DNA of 64,000 nt from Gambelia wislizenii (GCA_030847615.1 JAUMIR010000014.1:9958501-10022500), one strand, 5' to 3'. Numbered from the stretch's first letter, positions 1-9,449 are shown. Notes: a model not told the origin generated them from the sequence alone. Numbers and translations: made by a program.

Positions 1-140
1 AGTTTGTAGTTTAGTGAGGCCTAAGAGCTCTCTGGCTGAGAGTTGTAAATGCCCCTCCCTAAACTGCAAATCCCAGGATTCAACAGGAGGCAGCCATAGC
101 AAATAAAGTGGAATAGTAACACTATAACAGTGTTGTCTGA
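1..140. mobile_element. MITE-A fragment (CACTACA-ended palindromic MITE)
   Basis: This is the inner and right part of a palindromic MITE called MITE-A here. Two inverted blocks are visible, TTGTAGTTTAGTGAGGC near the start and AAACTGCAAATCCCAGGATT near position 62, followed by the family tail (GCCATAGCAAATAAAGTGGAATAGTAACACTATAA). Other copies lie near 3840, 7140, 8690, 24490, 39490, 40640 and 41970. The left terminus lies outside the window. Confidence 0.6.
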
Positions 141-284
141 AAATCTCATCTTGTATGCACACTTCTATCTTTATTTGTTTTAATTTGTTTAAAGCTGCCA
201 AAGGGGAGAAAAATAAGGATTTTGACAGGCATTCTGCTTGGGGCTTTTTTTCATCAATGGCCTCCTTATGTGTGCACAGAATCG

Positions 285-600
285 AATTGAGTAGTTTTGC
301 AACATCCATATTCACCTAAGGGCTGCCATGACATTACAATATATGGGAATCCATTGTGCAATGGTGGAGTGAATGACGCGCCATGGCCTGATGCACAATG
401 GGCACCGATGAGCATTGGAGCACTCCCTGATGCACAGCCAGACACTGGCTAGGTAGTTCCAGAGCACAACATGAGTGTCTGATGTGATCAGAAATGCAGA
501 TCTTCACAATACGCAAACAGGGTTTTGTTGCATTTCTGCAATGTAGCTACAGATTCATTGAGTTACAAACTGTAGACCGTGATGTAAGGTTTCAGCCTCT
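285..600 (+). repeat. Unclassified interspersed repeat, family G
   Basis: A repeat family that starts near GAGTAGTTTTGCAACATCC and runs through CATTGTGCAATGGTGGAGTGA and CCAGACACTGGCTAGG to a tail with GTAGCTACAGATTCATTGAGTTAC. The same order of blocks recurs near 1759 (reverse), 15860 and 53165, and partly near 51420. No coding capacity and no recognised head or terminus were seen, so the class is unknown. Confidence 0.6.
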
Positions 601-619
601 GTTTTTACTATTACTATTA

Positions 620-815
620 TTGTTACTTCAAATGGACTGGCAAAACATTTGAATGAAATCACTCACAAATAGGATCACAATAGCACAATTTCAGAAAGTT
701 ACACTGTTCCACAATACCCAACAATACCTTGCTGATTCTGGTATAGTAGCTGAATCATTGATGGTCCAAAACTCTAGTCAGTAATATCTGGTAGACTCTG
801 AAACTATTTTCATCA
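620..815 (+). mobile_element. Decayed LINE 3' region (R4/Dong-like), copy 1
   Basis: This block is homologous to 1320-1507: both hold a variant of ATAGGATCACARTAGCACAAT and then TCATTGATGGTCCAAAACTC. In the second copy the block follows a stretch that reads like the C-terminal nuclease region of R4/Dong-type LINEs. The assignment of this copy is by similarity to the second copy only. Confidence 0.4.
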
Positions 816-833
816 CCATCTGTTTTCTGCTAC

Positions 834-1062
834 TTCGGGAGGCATGGAGATGCACTATCCACAATGCCGCAGCCTTATTTGAGAACTCTTCAACAAGTCT
901 TGAAGAGAAACAACAACGCAGAAAGTATCACAACCCAGAAACATCACCCAAGGAGACCCTTTGCTGTGCTTTCTGCAACCAGACTTGTTTATCTCAGATT
1001 GGCCTTTTAGTCATCAGGATGAGTCCTTCCTGAATCTTTGTTTGCGAAGAAAAGCCAGAGAT
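834..1062 (+). mobile_element. RTE-like LINE (GA-tail family), 3' fragment
   Basis: This matches the 3' end of the LINE seen more fully at 16587-17860 and 29412-30868. It contains GGAGGCATGGAGATGCACTATCCACAATGC, the CAACCCAGAAACATCACCCAAGGAGACC block and the end AAGAAAAGCCAGAGA. The coding frame here encodes the protein's C-terminus and zinc-finger-like tail, but it is broken. The fragment lies between two copies of the R4-like block. Confidence 0.8.
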
Positions 1063-1084
1063 TAGCCTGAAAAAAGTTGCTAAA

Positions 1085-1507
1085 AATGGTAAAGTCAGGC
1101 AGATAAATAATTGCAACATGATCCGCCCAATATGCCAAAATTAACTGTGGTTGAGAAAAAGAAGTCTTGGTTTATAGATATGGCAATCCCAGGGAACAGC
1201 AGAATGGAAAATAAATAGTGGGGAAAGATTATGAAATATCAAGACCTACACCCTTTTAAGATTCAACCCCTCTGGGAAAAGAAAATGATTGCAGTGCTCT
1301 GGATAAAATAGAAGCTCTGGATGTATTTCCAAATGGAGAGACAAAATGTCTGAAGGAAATTGCCAAAGATAGGATCACAGTAGCACAATTCTTGGAATGG
1401 AGCACATTATCCAATGATACTTTCCTGATTCCTAATTTCCTAAATAGAATCTGAATCACTGATGGTCCAAAACTCCAGTCAATAATATCTAACTGAATTG
1501 TGAAACC
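1085..1507 (+). mobile_element. Decayed LINE C-terminus, R4/Dong-like, copy 2
   Basis: Read on the plus strand with stops and frame slips, this region gives WLRKKKSWFIDMAIPGNSRM, then KYQDL and a later W. That resembles the (I/V)D(I/V)AVPGDSR...KYQDL segment near the C-terminal nuclease of R4/Dong-type LINEs. It has many stops and is clearly dead. The similarity is recalled, not searched, so the clade is tentative. Confidence 0.45.
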
Positions 1508-1559
1508 AAGATGATGATGGCTGAGATCCTACATCACAGTTTACAGTTTGCAGTGTTAC

Positions 1560-1758
1560 AAATATGTAGGCAGCATGGCGTAGTGGTTGGTAATGGACTA
1601 GGACACTGGGAGACCAGGGTTCGAATCCCTGCTTGGCCACAGAAACCTACAGTCTCTCAGCCTCAGAAGAAGGCAAAGGCCCCTCTGAAGAAATTCTGCC
1701 AAAAAAATCGGGTCGCCTTAGGGTCGACATAAGTCAGAAATAACTTAATGGCAAACAA
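1560..1758 (+). mobile_element. tRNA-headed SINE (Sauria SINE type)
   Basis: The head has RNA polymerase III box-like sequences: box A-like GTAGTGGTTGG and box B-like GGTTCGAATCCC near 1619. Next comes the conserved body CTCTCAGCCTCAGAAGAAGGCAAAGGC. The tail GCCTTAGGGTCGACATAAGTCAGAAATAACTTAATGGC resembles the Bov-B 3' end. The copy is near full length, with an A/C-rich end. Confidence 0.85.
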
Positions 1759-2058
1759 AAACAAGCTATGTTGCAGAAATGCAAACAAAAAGCCCATTAG
1801 TGAATTGTGAAGTAACACATCTGGGCACTGGCAAGAGCACTCCGATGTTCATTGGGTATTTCAGAGGCACACTGAGCATTCCTGTTGTGTTCTGGCACCT
1901 CCTAGCCAGTGTCCGGATGAGCATGGATGCTCATTGTGCCTCAAGATGCGCTGCATCAGTCACTCCACCATTGTGCAATGGCTGCCCGTACATTGTAACA
2001 TCGTGGCAGCCCTAGGTAAATATGGGCATTGCGAAACTACTCGGTTCGATTTTGCACA
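1759..2058 (-). repeat. Family G repeat, reverse orientation
   Basis: This is the reverse complement of the 285-600 repeat. TGTTGCAGAAATGCAAAC lies at the left and GCGAAACTACTCGGTTCGAT at the right, with CTAGCCAGTGTCCGGATGAGC and CCACCATTGTGCAATGG between. The class is unknown. Confidence 0.55.
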
Positions 2059-2820
2059 TATATAAGGCCATTTATGGAGGCGTAAGTCCCAAGCAGAATG
2101 CCAACTGATGAGTTTAAGCTATCCCTAGAATTCACATCTGTCAAGGCCCTCCATAACCTCTCTTCCCCCCAACACTGTGGCCTGTCACACCACCACTTGA
2201 AAAAGAAATTAACATCTGCTCCCTCTTTTTTGGCCTGTCCTCCACCTCTGGGCCCTGGCATAAGTTGATGAATGTCCCGGAGCAAACTTTGGCCTTTTTT
2301 GTTCTAGCTGCTGCCACAAAACACCATCGGTGACACATCGCATCAGCACTGTCATGTTCAGAGTGCCATGACTTTGATGCTACCAGATGTGACAGAGCCC
2401 AGATGATGAGGGAGACACATCGGGGAGGAGACGTTTTGACATCCCTAGGCGGGAACGGCTGAGTGTACAGAGCTAGGGTCTGTTGTAGCACTTGGTGTTC
2501 TAATGTTTTAAAAATGGGACAAAACAAAGCCTCTTTACCCATAGTCCTCTGACAACATCTGACAACAGCAAACAGGTACATCTGTTTGGCAGAGCAGGAG
2601 AAAAGAAGGAGGAGAGATCAGCTGTTGCTTCGGCTGTTTAGAGTTTATATGATTACTTCTTAGAACGCCACGGCTGTGCATTTGACTGTACAGGATAACA
2701 GAGACAATGCAAGTTAATAATTCAGAATAGGGACAGAATTACAGAGCTCTGATTCTATTTTAACTGCCATAGGCTTATCCTGTGGGAGCCAGGGATTTTC
2801 AATTTAAGGAGGGGTAAAGG
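2059..2820. other. Unassigned sequence
   Basis: No repeat that I recognise and no convincing exon lies here. A 146-codon minus-strand frame (2141-2581) has no recognisable domain, is low-complexity in places and overlaps another chance frame. Confidence 0.5.
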
Positions 2821-3385
2821 TCATAGAATCATAGAATCATAGATTTGGAAGAGACCACAAGGGCCATCCAGTCCAACCCCCTGCCATGCAGGAATATACA
2901 ATCAAATTATTACTGACAGATAGCCATCCAGCCTCTGTTTAAAAACCTCCAAACAAGGAGACTCCATCACACTCTGAGGCAGTGCATTCCACTTCCGAAC
3001 AGCTCTTACTGTCAGGAAGTACTTCCTAATGTTTAGGTAGAATATCTTTTCCTGTGGTTTGAACCCATTGCTCCGTGTCCTAGTTTCTGGAGCAGCAGAA
3101 AACAAGCTTGCTCCATCCTCAGTATGACATCCCTTCAAATATTTAAACATCGCTATCATGTCACCTCTCAACCTTCTCTTCTCCAAACTAAACATGCCCA
3201 GCTCCCTAAGCCGTTCCTCATAGGGCATGGCTTCCAGACTTCCCATCATCCTGGTCCTCTGGACATGTTCCAGCTTCTCAATATCCTTCCTGAATTGTGG
3301 TGCCCAGAACTGGACAAAGTATTCCAAATGAGGTCTGACCAAAGCAGACTACAGTGGCACTATTACAACCCTCGATCTAGACACT
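2821..3385 (-). mobile_element. CR1 LINE, 5'-truncated
   Basis: The 3' end lies at the left as repeated CATAGAATCATAGA, followed by the conserved CR1 3' region (GGAAGAGACCACAAGGGCCA). The reverse strand has a continuous 146-codon remnant of the CR1 ORF2 C-terminus (2902-3342) with [32 protein letters not shown] and VRAVRKWNALPQSV. The reverse-transcriptase core is absent. A 5S-type SINE abuts its 5' end. Confidence 0.93.
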
Positions 3386-3602
3386 ATATCTGTACTTGAT
3401 CCTGCCTGATCTCAGAAACTAAGCAGGGTCAACCCTGCTTAGTACTTGTTTGGGAGACCACCAAGATGCTGTAGGCTACATTTCAGAGGAAGGAACTGGC
3501 CAAACCATCTCTGAGTGTTCCTTGCCTATGAAAACCCTATGAAATTAATGGGGTTGCCATAAGTTGAGAGGCAACTTGAAGGCACATATGCACACACACA
3601 TT
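3386..3602 (+). mobile_element. 5S rRNA-headed SINE
   Basis: The head resembles the internal part of vertebrate 5S rRNA: GATCCTGCCTGATCTCAGAAACTAAGCAGGGTC, then TTAGTACTTGTTTGGGAGACC and GATGCTGTAGGC. The body CATTTCAGAGGAAGGAACTGG and a Bov-B-like tail (GTTGCCATAAGTTGAGAGGCAACTTGAAGGCAC) follow, ending in a CA-rich stretch. It is a retroposed chimera, not a working 5S gene, because the 5S 3' part is replaced by the SINE body. Confidence 0.85.
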
Positions 3603-3675
3603 GAACCCTTCTCACATGTTCCCTCTTTAAGGATGTAGCTACAGGGGGTAGGGAGCAAAAGGAAGGCCCTTCCCC

Positions 3676-3832
3676 TTCATGAAATACCCTAAAGGCACCA
3701 GAACCCATCTGATCATGGAAGCTAAGCAGAGTCAGCCCTGGTTAGTACTTGGATGGGAGACCACCAACTAATATAAGGTGCTGCAGGAGATATTTCAGAG
3801 GAAGGAAACCTGAAGGCACATATGGCACATGT
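3676..3832 (+). mobile_element. 5S rRNA-headed SINE, internally deleted
   Basis: This copy keeps the upstream part of the 5S head (ATACCCTAAAGGCACC, then CATCTGATCATGGAAGCTAAGCAGAG and TTAGTACTTGGATGGGAGACC). It runs to TATTTCAGAGGAAGGAA and then jumps directly to CCTGAAGGCACATATGGCACATG, so most of the body is missing. It is the second copy in tandem orientation within about 300 bp. Confidence 0.8.
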
Positions 3833-3837
3833 ACTTA

Positions 3838-3950
3838 GAATTCTCAGTGCCTCAATAAACTACAAACCCCCAAGAGTCCACAGGATAAAGCTATGGTGGT
3901 TAAAGTGGAATCATTGCACTATAATTCTGTAGTGTGAAAGGGCCTCACTA
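3838..3950. mobile_element. MITE-A, right half
   Basis: The inverted-repeat half ACTACAAACCCCCAAGAGTCC continues into TGGTGGTTAAAGTGGAATCATTGCACTATAATTCTGTAGTGTGAAAGGGCC. The terminal CTGTAGTGTGAAAGGGCC is the family end. Confidence 0.65.
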
Positions 3951-3954
3951 GTAG

Positions 3955-4045
3955 GAAATGTGTGGCCCTCCAGGTATTGTTGGACTCCAGCTCCCATTAA
4001 TCCCAGCCAGCATGGCCAATGGTGAGGAAGGATGGGATTTGAAGC
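3955..4045. mobile_element. MITE with TTGGACTCCAGCTCCCATTA motif
   Basis: CCTCCAGGTATTGTTGGACTCCAGCTCCC with CCAGCCAGCATGGCCAATGG is a widely repeated vertebrate hAT-like MITE sequence as I recall it. Related pieces occur near 9965, 42820 and 48310. The termini are not clear here. Confidence 0.5.
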
Positions 4046-4740
4046 CTAGCCACGTGAGTGGGAAGCCGGATTTGGGATTCCCACCAGCAAAACCAAATCC
4101 TACCCAGTCTCCTCAAGGTTATCTTTGCACTGTTAAGAACCGGAGGTGCCTGACAGAACTTAACATCCAAAAATGGGGGTCTCCAAAATCGCCCAGGTCT
4201 TTCCTTTCTCTTGAGACGCCTTCCTTGTTCAGTGCTCAACCTTCATCTGCCCCTCATGCTGAAGAGACGCTTCTTCCAAGCCCTCCCGTTCTGTCCTTCT
4301 CCGATGTGTTTAATGATTCCTGACGTCTCGTCAGCCATATTGTAAAGTTCCTCCTTGGCAAGAGAGGAACAGATTGTCTCCCTGACAGCAAAGGGGGAAG
4401 GGAGAAGAGAGGGAAATGCCACAGCCGCTCCCAAAGTATGCCTCACCATTTTCTCTCACGGAGACAAGTTGTTTTCAACTTCCCTTTGTCAGAAATTCAT
4501 TTATTTTAAATCCGGCCTTTCTCCCAATATGAGACCCGGCCCCGAGGCAGCTTGCAATATGTATCATTTAAACAATGGCTATTGCAAAAGTTTTTTTTTT
4601 AAAAAAATCACGTTGCAAACATTAATTTAACACAGTTTCAAAAGACCATTAATATAACAATATAACAGCAACAATACAAACCAGTATAAACACGCCCTGC
4701 TGAAAAGATCTTAACAGACAGTTAACTCTGAAAGGGCTGA
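4046..4740. other. Unassigned sequence
   Basis: No repeat or exon is recognised. Open frames here (for example 3958-4323) show no domain and begin inside a MITE. The region 4500-4700 is A/T-rich, with a poly-T/poly-A run near 4590. Confidence 0.4.
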
Positions 4741-4744
4741 AAGC

Positions 4745-5240
4745 ATACTCTATAACTGTCCCAATTTGGCAGGGACAGTCTTGATTAATTCTCGGCAATC
4801 CCACTTTTCCAGCTATTTTTAAAGTTTCCCAGTTTTTCCTCGCCTCCTCCTGTCCTCACCTTACCTCAGTTCCCGCACCTGAGTTCAAAGCACAAAAGTA
4901 GTAATTGCATTCAGTTAACTCAGCAGGAGGAAGAGGAAAGGAAAAAGAATCTTGCCCTTCCCAGCAGGTGCAGGCAAAAGCAACCTGCTGCATCCTCTCC
5001 TAGATTATGTGATCTTCCTCATTCATAACTTTTGCTATCTTGACTGCACTCCAATGTGGTGTCTGGTCTCCAGAGGCATAGTCCAACAGTCAGACCACTA
5101 CATCATGCTGGCTCTCTATCCAAGTAGCCAGCATAAGGTTGCCAACTTGCCAGGTCTCAGTGCCTGGACACTTTTCTACAGTCTTTTCTACAGTCTGCAT
5201 GTGTCCTGGTTTTCATCTGGACTAGAAAGCGGACTTCAAT
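4745..5240 (+). repeat. Unclassified interspersed repeat, family S
   Basis: It begins GCATACTCTATAACTGTCCC, then has CAGGGACAGTC, AACTCAGCAGGAGGAAGAGG, AAAGCAACCTGCTGCATCCTC and TAACTTTTGCTATCTTGACTGC. The same blocks in the same order recur at 19092-19310 (partial) and 23205-23575. Reversed copies lie near 44465, 49130 and 61890. Class unknown. Confidence 0.6.
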
Positions 5241-5690
5241 TGCTCATTGATTTCTGTGTTGTCTGCAGCAGATCTCTACCCTTTCAAGGCAAGAGTCCTC
5301 CTTCTCCACCTTGTTTGCATTTGCCAGTGAATTTGGTTCCTTATTCATGCAAAGCTTGTGTTCGGCTACTGTGCAATGACTCATGCCTAGGGCTGTCAGG
5401 TGAAATGAGGGGAAGGGCTCCTGTACCTTTAATGGATGTGTAGCAGAAGGAATTTCTGTAAGCAACAATTCCTTTTGCTGCACAACTATTAAAAGTACAG
5501 GAGCCCTGCCCCTTATTTCACCTGGCAACTCTGTTCTCTTGCCCTGAAGATGGAATAAATGTCCAGTCTTCATGGTTGCAAATAAAGGGGTGGTTTTAAT
5601 AAGGAATTAAGGTAACTACCTCATATCAAGTATGACCCATGTCAGTCAAACTGGAAGCAGCTACTTAAGGTTTCAAGATAGGGACAAAAA
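5241..5690. other. Unassigned sequence
   Basis: Mostly unique sequence. An inverted pair, GGTGAAATGAGGGGAAGGGCTCC near 5400 and CAGGAGCCCTGCCCCTTATTTCACC near 5499, suggests another foldback element. No gene is seen. Confidence 0.4.
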
Positions 5691-5691
5691 C

Positions 5692-5886
5692 ATAGAATCA
5701 TAGAGTCAGAGAGTTGGAAGACACCTCAAGGGCCTTCCAGTCCAACCCCCTGCCATGCAGGAATACATAATCAAATCATTCCTGACAGATGGCCTTCCAG
5801 CCTCTGTTTAAAAAACTCCAAAGAAGGAGACTCCACCACACTCCCAGGTGGTGTATTCCACTTCTAAAACAGCTCTTACTGTCTTA
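5692..5886 (-). mobile_element. CR1 LINE 3' end
   Basis: It starts at the left with CATAGAATCATAGAGTCAGAGAG and continues through the conserved CR1 3' region to AACAGCTCTTACTGTC. It is heavily 5'-truncated, with no coding capacity of note. Confidence 0.9.
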
Positions 5887-6028
5887 TCACACTATACTGT
5901 TATAATGCTATTCTGCTACACCACACTGGCTCTCATACCTTATGATATTGATCCTTCTGATCAACTTGCTAGCTCTGGGCTACACCTGGGCCTGAGATTT
6001 CAGAGCCAAAACCTGAAGCCTATGGATG

Positions 6029-6029
<1 letters not shown>

Positions 6030-6066
<37 letters not shown>
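6030..6066. repeat. (AAT)n microsatellite
   Basis: About twelve uninterrupted AAT units. It produces the poly-N and poly-L frames on the two strands. Confidence 0.95.
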
Positions 6067-6067
<1 letters not shown>

Positions 6068-6394
6068 TAAAATTTATGACTCGTGATGTCACAGGAGAGA
6101 GGCCCTGAGCTACTACAAGGGTAATGTTATCAAGTGAAGAGCCTGGTGATGTTATCATGCACAATATCTTAAGCATCAACCACAGCTGCTCAGAGTATGG
6201 CATTCAAATAAAAAACACCAAGTCTAACAAATCTGGAAAACCTATAGACACACAGTTTACAAGGCAATGCTCTCGCCCTGAGATTCTCCACCTCTCCCTG
6301 AAAACTGTAGAAAAGTGTCCAGGCTCTGAGAAGCCAGGCCAGGCCCTGAGACCTGGCAACCATATATAAGCTACTTGGATAAAGAGCCAGTGAA

Positions 6395-6730
6395 GTATAG
6401 TATCTTGAGCACTGGATTATCATAGAATCATAGAGTTGGAAGAGACCACAAAGGTCATCCAGTCCAACCCCCTGCCATGCAGGAATACACAAATCAAATA
6501 ATTCCCGACAGATGGTCATCCAGCCTCTGCTTAAAAACCTCCAAAGAACTCTGGAGACTGGGGTCCGAATCACTACTCGGCCACGGAAACCCAGAGGGTG
6601 GCCATGGGCAAGTCACACTCTCTCAGCCTCAGCAAGAAACAAAGGCAAACCCCTTCTGAACAAATTGTGCCAAAGCAAACATGTGATACATTCGCCTTAG
6701 GGTTGTCGTAAGTCAGACATGACAAGAAGT
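6395..6730 (+). mobile_element. tRNA-headed SINE split by CR1
   Basis: The SINE head (GCCAGTGAAGTATAGTATCTTGAGCACTGGATTA) stops at 6420. The SINE resumes at about 6548 with CTCTGGAGACTGGGGTCCGAATC and runs to the tail CGCCTTAGGGTTGTCGTAAGTCAGACATGAC. The interruption is exactly a CR1 3' end, so the CR1 is younger than the SINE. Confidence 0.85.
6421..6547 (-). mobile_element. CR1 LINE 3' end inserted in SINE
   Basis: It runs from CATAGAATCATAGAGTTGGAAGAG to CTTAAAAACCTCCAAAGAA. It is 127 bp with no obvious long target duplication, as is usual for CR1. Confidence 0.9.
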
Positions 6731-7137
6731 GTATACTGACAGAAAGTGGTTCATTAAGGGATCTGGGAGCCTGAGAAGATTTTCTCAGCCTTGTTTGAAG
6801 AAATACAAAATGTACCGTAAATACAAAACTGTGAAATCAGAACACCTCACATTTACATAGTCACCCAAGGGTGGTATTTACTAAGGCATTCAAAAATTGA
6901 AAACCTTCAGTTTAAAAACTTTTCCAGGGGGATTTTGTTTGGGTTTCTGCCCCACTGGCACAAGTTTTGGGAAAGGCCCAGCTCTCTGGGATGGATGAAT
7001 GGAAGTACCAGCTAATAGCTCGATGCTAGTGGTGTTGGTCTAATAGGCCTTTGTTCTGAAAATGGGATATGGAAGAACTGCAGCTCCCAGACTTTGCTCG
7101 CCACCTTGAGGCTGTGGGGAGAAAACCAATCACATGC

Positions 7138-7644
7138 CTCTTTCATACTACAGTTATAGCACATAGGACTTTATCAGATGCGGTAAAAAACCCATCATTA
7201 GGACGCAACGATAGCACAAAGGGCTGAAATTATCAGACTATGATGTCATTCACTCGTTTCCGCTGTGTCACGCTGGCGTGAATGAGGCTTCACTTTTTAT
7301 TGACGCATTTGCCTGTCAATAAAATGTGATGCCTCATTCACGCCAGCGCAACACAGCAGGAACCAGTGAACCATGAGGACATCTGATATTTTTGCCCTTT
7401 GTGCTATTATGGCATCCTAAATTATGTGGGGTTTTGGCAATCTTTGCCTCGTATGATAAAGTCCTTAGACTGTCATGGCTGCATCCTATAAAATCCTGGG
7501 ATTTGTAGTTTGATCAGGCACTAGCATCTTCAACAGAGAATTCTAAATGCCTCACCAAACCACAAATCCCAGGATTCCATAGGACAGAGCCACAGCAGTT
7601 AAAGTGGTACCAAAGTAGTATAATTGTGAAGTGTGAAAGAGACA
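7138..7644. mobile_element. MITE-A carrying a DNA-transposon insertion
   Basis: The left end CTCTTTCATACTACAGTTATAG and right end AATTGTGAAGTGTGAAAGAG are terminal inverted repeats. The inner arms are TCCTGGGATTTGTAGTTTGATCAGGC and CCAAACCACAAATCCCAGGATTCC. The element at 7166-7464 interrupts it near the left terminus. Confidence 0.75.
7166..7464. mobile_element. GGACTTTATCAGA-ended DNA transposon, short foldback copy
   Basis: The terminal inverted repeats are GGACTTTATCAGATG and the matching GATAAAGTCC at the right. The inner part is itself palindromic: CACGCTGGCGTGAATGAGGC near 7268 pairs with GCCTCATTCACGCCAGCG near 7331. Flanking trinucleotides are ATA and TTA. It is 299 bp with no transposase. 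Confidence 0.75.
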
Positions 7645-7772
7645 TTGGCTACCAACCCCACTTGAGCAAACTTTTTGAAAGTCTGAAGTTGTAGAATTGT
7701 AGGTTTAGAACAGAGCTGGAGGGGAGGGAAGATACTTAATATTTGCACTCACACACATACACAGGGTGAGGA

Positions 7773-8276
7773 TTAGGGGTATAGATAATTCAGGAAAAGA
7801 TTCAGGAAGGACTCAACCCCGTGCTTTCTGCAAACGCGCTGATGACTAAAAAGGCCAATCTGAGATAAACAAGTCTGGTTGCAGAAAGCACAGCAGAAGG
7901 TCTCCTTGGGTGATGTTTCTGGGTTGTGATTCTTTCTGCGTTGTCGGTGCTCTTCAAGACTTGTTCGGCGTGAGCTCTCAAATAAGGCTGCAGCATTGTG
8001 GATAGTGCGTCTCCATGCCTCCCGATGTGAAGCCAGGTGATCAATTTGGTGATCAATTTGGCCAAGCCTGAGATGTTGTTTCAGGGAGTCCTTGTATTGC
8101 TTTTTTGGAGCGCCCCTCTTACGCTGACCCGTGGCGAGTTCACCGTAGAGTAGTATTTTTGGGAGGCGATGGTCCTCCATCCTAGAAACGTGCCCTGCCC
8201 AGTGCAGCTGTGTTCTCAATATCATGGCCTCAATGCTGGTGATCCCTGCTTGCTCAAGGACAGCAACATTCATCAC
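7773..8276 (-). pseudogene. RTE-like LINE ORF remnant with zinc-finger-like C-terminus
   Basis: This frame shows the C-terminal region of the LINE protein: NVAVLEQAGITSIEAMILRT, WAGHVSRMEDHRLPKILLYG, KRGAPKKQYKDSLKQHL and a final cysteine/histidine cluster, CAFCNQTC then HQRVC (C-x2-C ... H-x4-C). It preserves this zinc-finger-like cluster, which is frameshifted away in the longer 16.7-17.9 kb copy. There is no catalytic box in this fragment. It is a dead remnant, read from about residue 1 of the conserved block to the stop. Confidence 0.8.
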
Positions 8277-8605
8277 ATAGTCAGTCCAGTGTATATTTAG
8301 GATTGTGCGTATACAAAACTGATAAAAGTGTTCGAGGAGTCGTAAGTTCTGGCGATAGGTGACTCATGTTTCAGACCCATAAAGGAGGATAGCCAGTACA
8401 ATGGCTCTATACACACTGATTTTTGTGCTTCACCTCAGGTGTTTGTTACTCCAGACTCTTTTGTAAAGTCTTCCAAATGCGCTATGTGCCTTTGCTAATC
8501 TGTGATCAATCTCTTTGTCAATCTTGGCATCTGAGGAGATGATACTTCCCAGGTAGGTGAACTGCTGAACAGACTTGAGCACAGATTTGCCTACGGCCAC
8601 AAGGA
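7775..8605 (-). mobile_element. RTE-like LINE (GA-tail family), 5'-truncated
   Basis: On the reverse strand it carries the RT thumb/C-terminal region and zinc-finger-like tail of the family. A 167-codon frame spans 7773-8276; upstream of it the same element continues to about 8605 with stops. It ends at the left without the usual (TC)n run. Confidence 0.88.
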
Positions 8606-8683
8606 GCAAAATGTGGGTATTGCCCCTCTAAATAAGAATCTCCCCCCCCATGTAATTTTATTTATTAATTAAATAAACAATGG

Positions 8684-8890
8684 GATTTGTAGTTTGGTGA
8701 GGCATCCACACTCTTTGGCAGAGAAGGCTAAAGGCCTTGTGAAACTACAAATCCCAGGATTCAATAGGAAGACGCCATGGGAAACAAACTGGATGGCCAT
8801 CTGTTGGGAGTGCTTTGATTGGGTCCTCCTGCATGACAGGGGGTTGGACAAGATGGCCCTTCAAACTGTGTTATTTGTGTAGTGTGGATT
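8684..8890. mobile_element. MITE-A variant interrupted by a CR1 3' end
   Basis: The arms GGGATTTGTAGTTTGGTGAGGC and GAAACTACAAATCCCAGGATTC surround TTTGGCAGAGAAGGCTAAAGGCC. After GCCATGGGAAACAAACT, a CR1 3' fragment replaces the expected sequence. The MITE end TTTGTGTAGTGTGGATTCAGC resumes near 8875. Confidence 0.65.
8790..8863 (+). mobile_element. CR1 3' fragment
   Basis: CTGGATGGCCATCTGTTGGGAGTGCTTTGATTG and GACAGGGGGTTGGACAAGATGGCCC match the CR1 ORF2 end and 3' UTR. The terminal ATTCTATG repeat is missing. Confidence 0.8.
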
Positions 8891-8971
8891 CAGCATTAAT
8901 CTGCAATTTTCAATTTCAACAGTTTCAGTTTCAAACTGGGTTATTCAGTTTCAAATTGGGTTATTTGTGTA
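8881..8971. repeat. 91-bp direct repeat, left copy
   Basis: It runs from AGTGTGGATTCAGCATTAATC to GGGTTATTTGTGTA. It is repeated at 9326-9416 with one visible mismatch, on the other side of the RTE-like LINE fragment. Confidence 0.9.
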
Positions 8972-9284
8972 AGACTCCCTGAAACAACATCTCAGGCTTG
9001 GCCAAATTGATCACCAACAGTGGTCCGCCCTGGCCTCACATCGGGAGGCATGGAGACGCACTATCCACAATGCTGCAGCCTTATTTGAGAACTCACGACG
9101 AACAAGTCTTGAAGAGAAACAACAACGCAGAAAGAATCACAACCCAAAAACATCACCCAAGGAGACCTTCTGCTGTGCTGTTTGCAACCGGACTTGTTTA
9201 TCTCGGATTGGCCTTTTTAGTCATCAGCGCGCTTGCAGAAAGCGCGGGATGAGTCCTTCCTGAATCTTCGTTTGCGAAGAAAAG

Positions 9285-9324
<40 letters not shown>
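8972..9324 (+). mobile_element. RTE-like LINE 3' end with (AG)n tail
   Basis: It begins AGACTCCCTGAAACAACATC, continues through the coding 3' part and zinc-finger-like region, and ends AAGCCAG followed by about 34 bp of AG repeat. It shows directly that this LINE family ends in a GA microsatellite. The 91-bp flanking repeats are far longer than the 10-12 bp duplications of other copies. Confidence 0.9.
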
Positions 9325-9325
<1 letters not shown>

Positions 9326-9327
<2 letters not shown>

Positions 9328-9416
9328 TGTGGATTCAGCATTAATCTGCAATTTTCAAATTCAACAGTTTCAGTTTCAAACTGGGTTATTCAGTTTCAAA
9401 TTGGGTTATTTGTGTA
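9326..9416. repeat. 91-bp direct repeat, right copy
   Basis: Near-identical to 8881-8971. The first 30 bases of the unit occur again immediately after it (from 9416), before the sequence diverges at CCACATATAC. Confidence 0.9.
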
Positions 9417-9449
9417 GTGTGGATTCAGCATTAATCTGCAATTTTCCAC

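Noticed and set aside
1560..1640. tRNA-like A and B boxes
   Set aside because: They belong to a SINE head; the copy has a SINE body and Bov-B-like tail and no tRNA fold is expected.
2141..2581. 146-codon minus-strand frame
   Set aside because: No recognisable domain, overlapping frames nearby and no splice context; consistent with chance.
3386..3490. 5S rRNA gene
   Set aside because: Only the internal 5S region is present; the rest is SINE body and tail, and the copies are dispersed.
3958..4323. 121-codon plus-strand frame
   Set aside because: It begins inside a MITE and has low-complexity serine/proline content with no domain.
6000..6203. Leucine- and asparagine-rich frames
   Set aside because: They come from the (AAT)n microsatellite.
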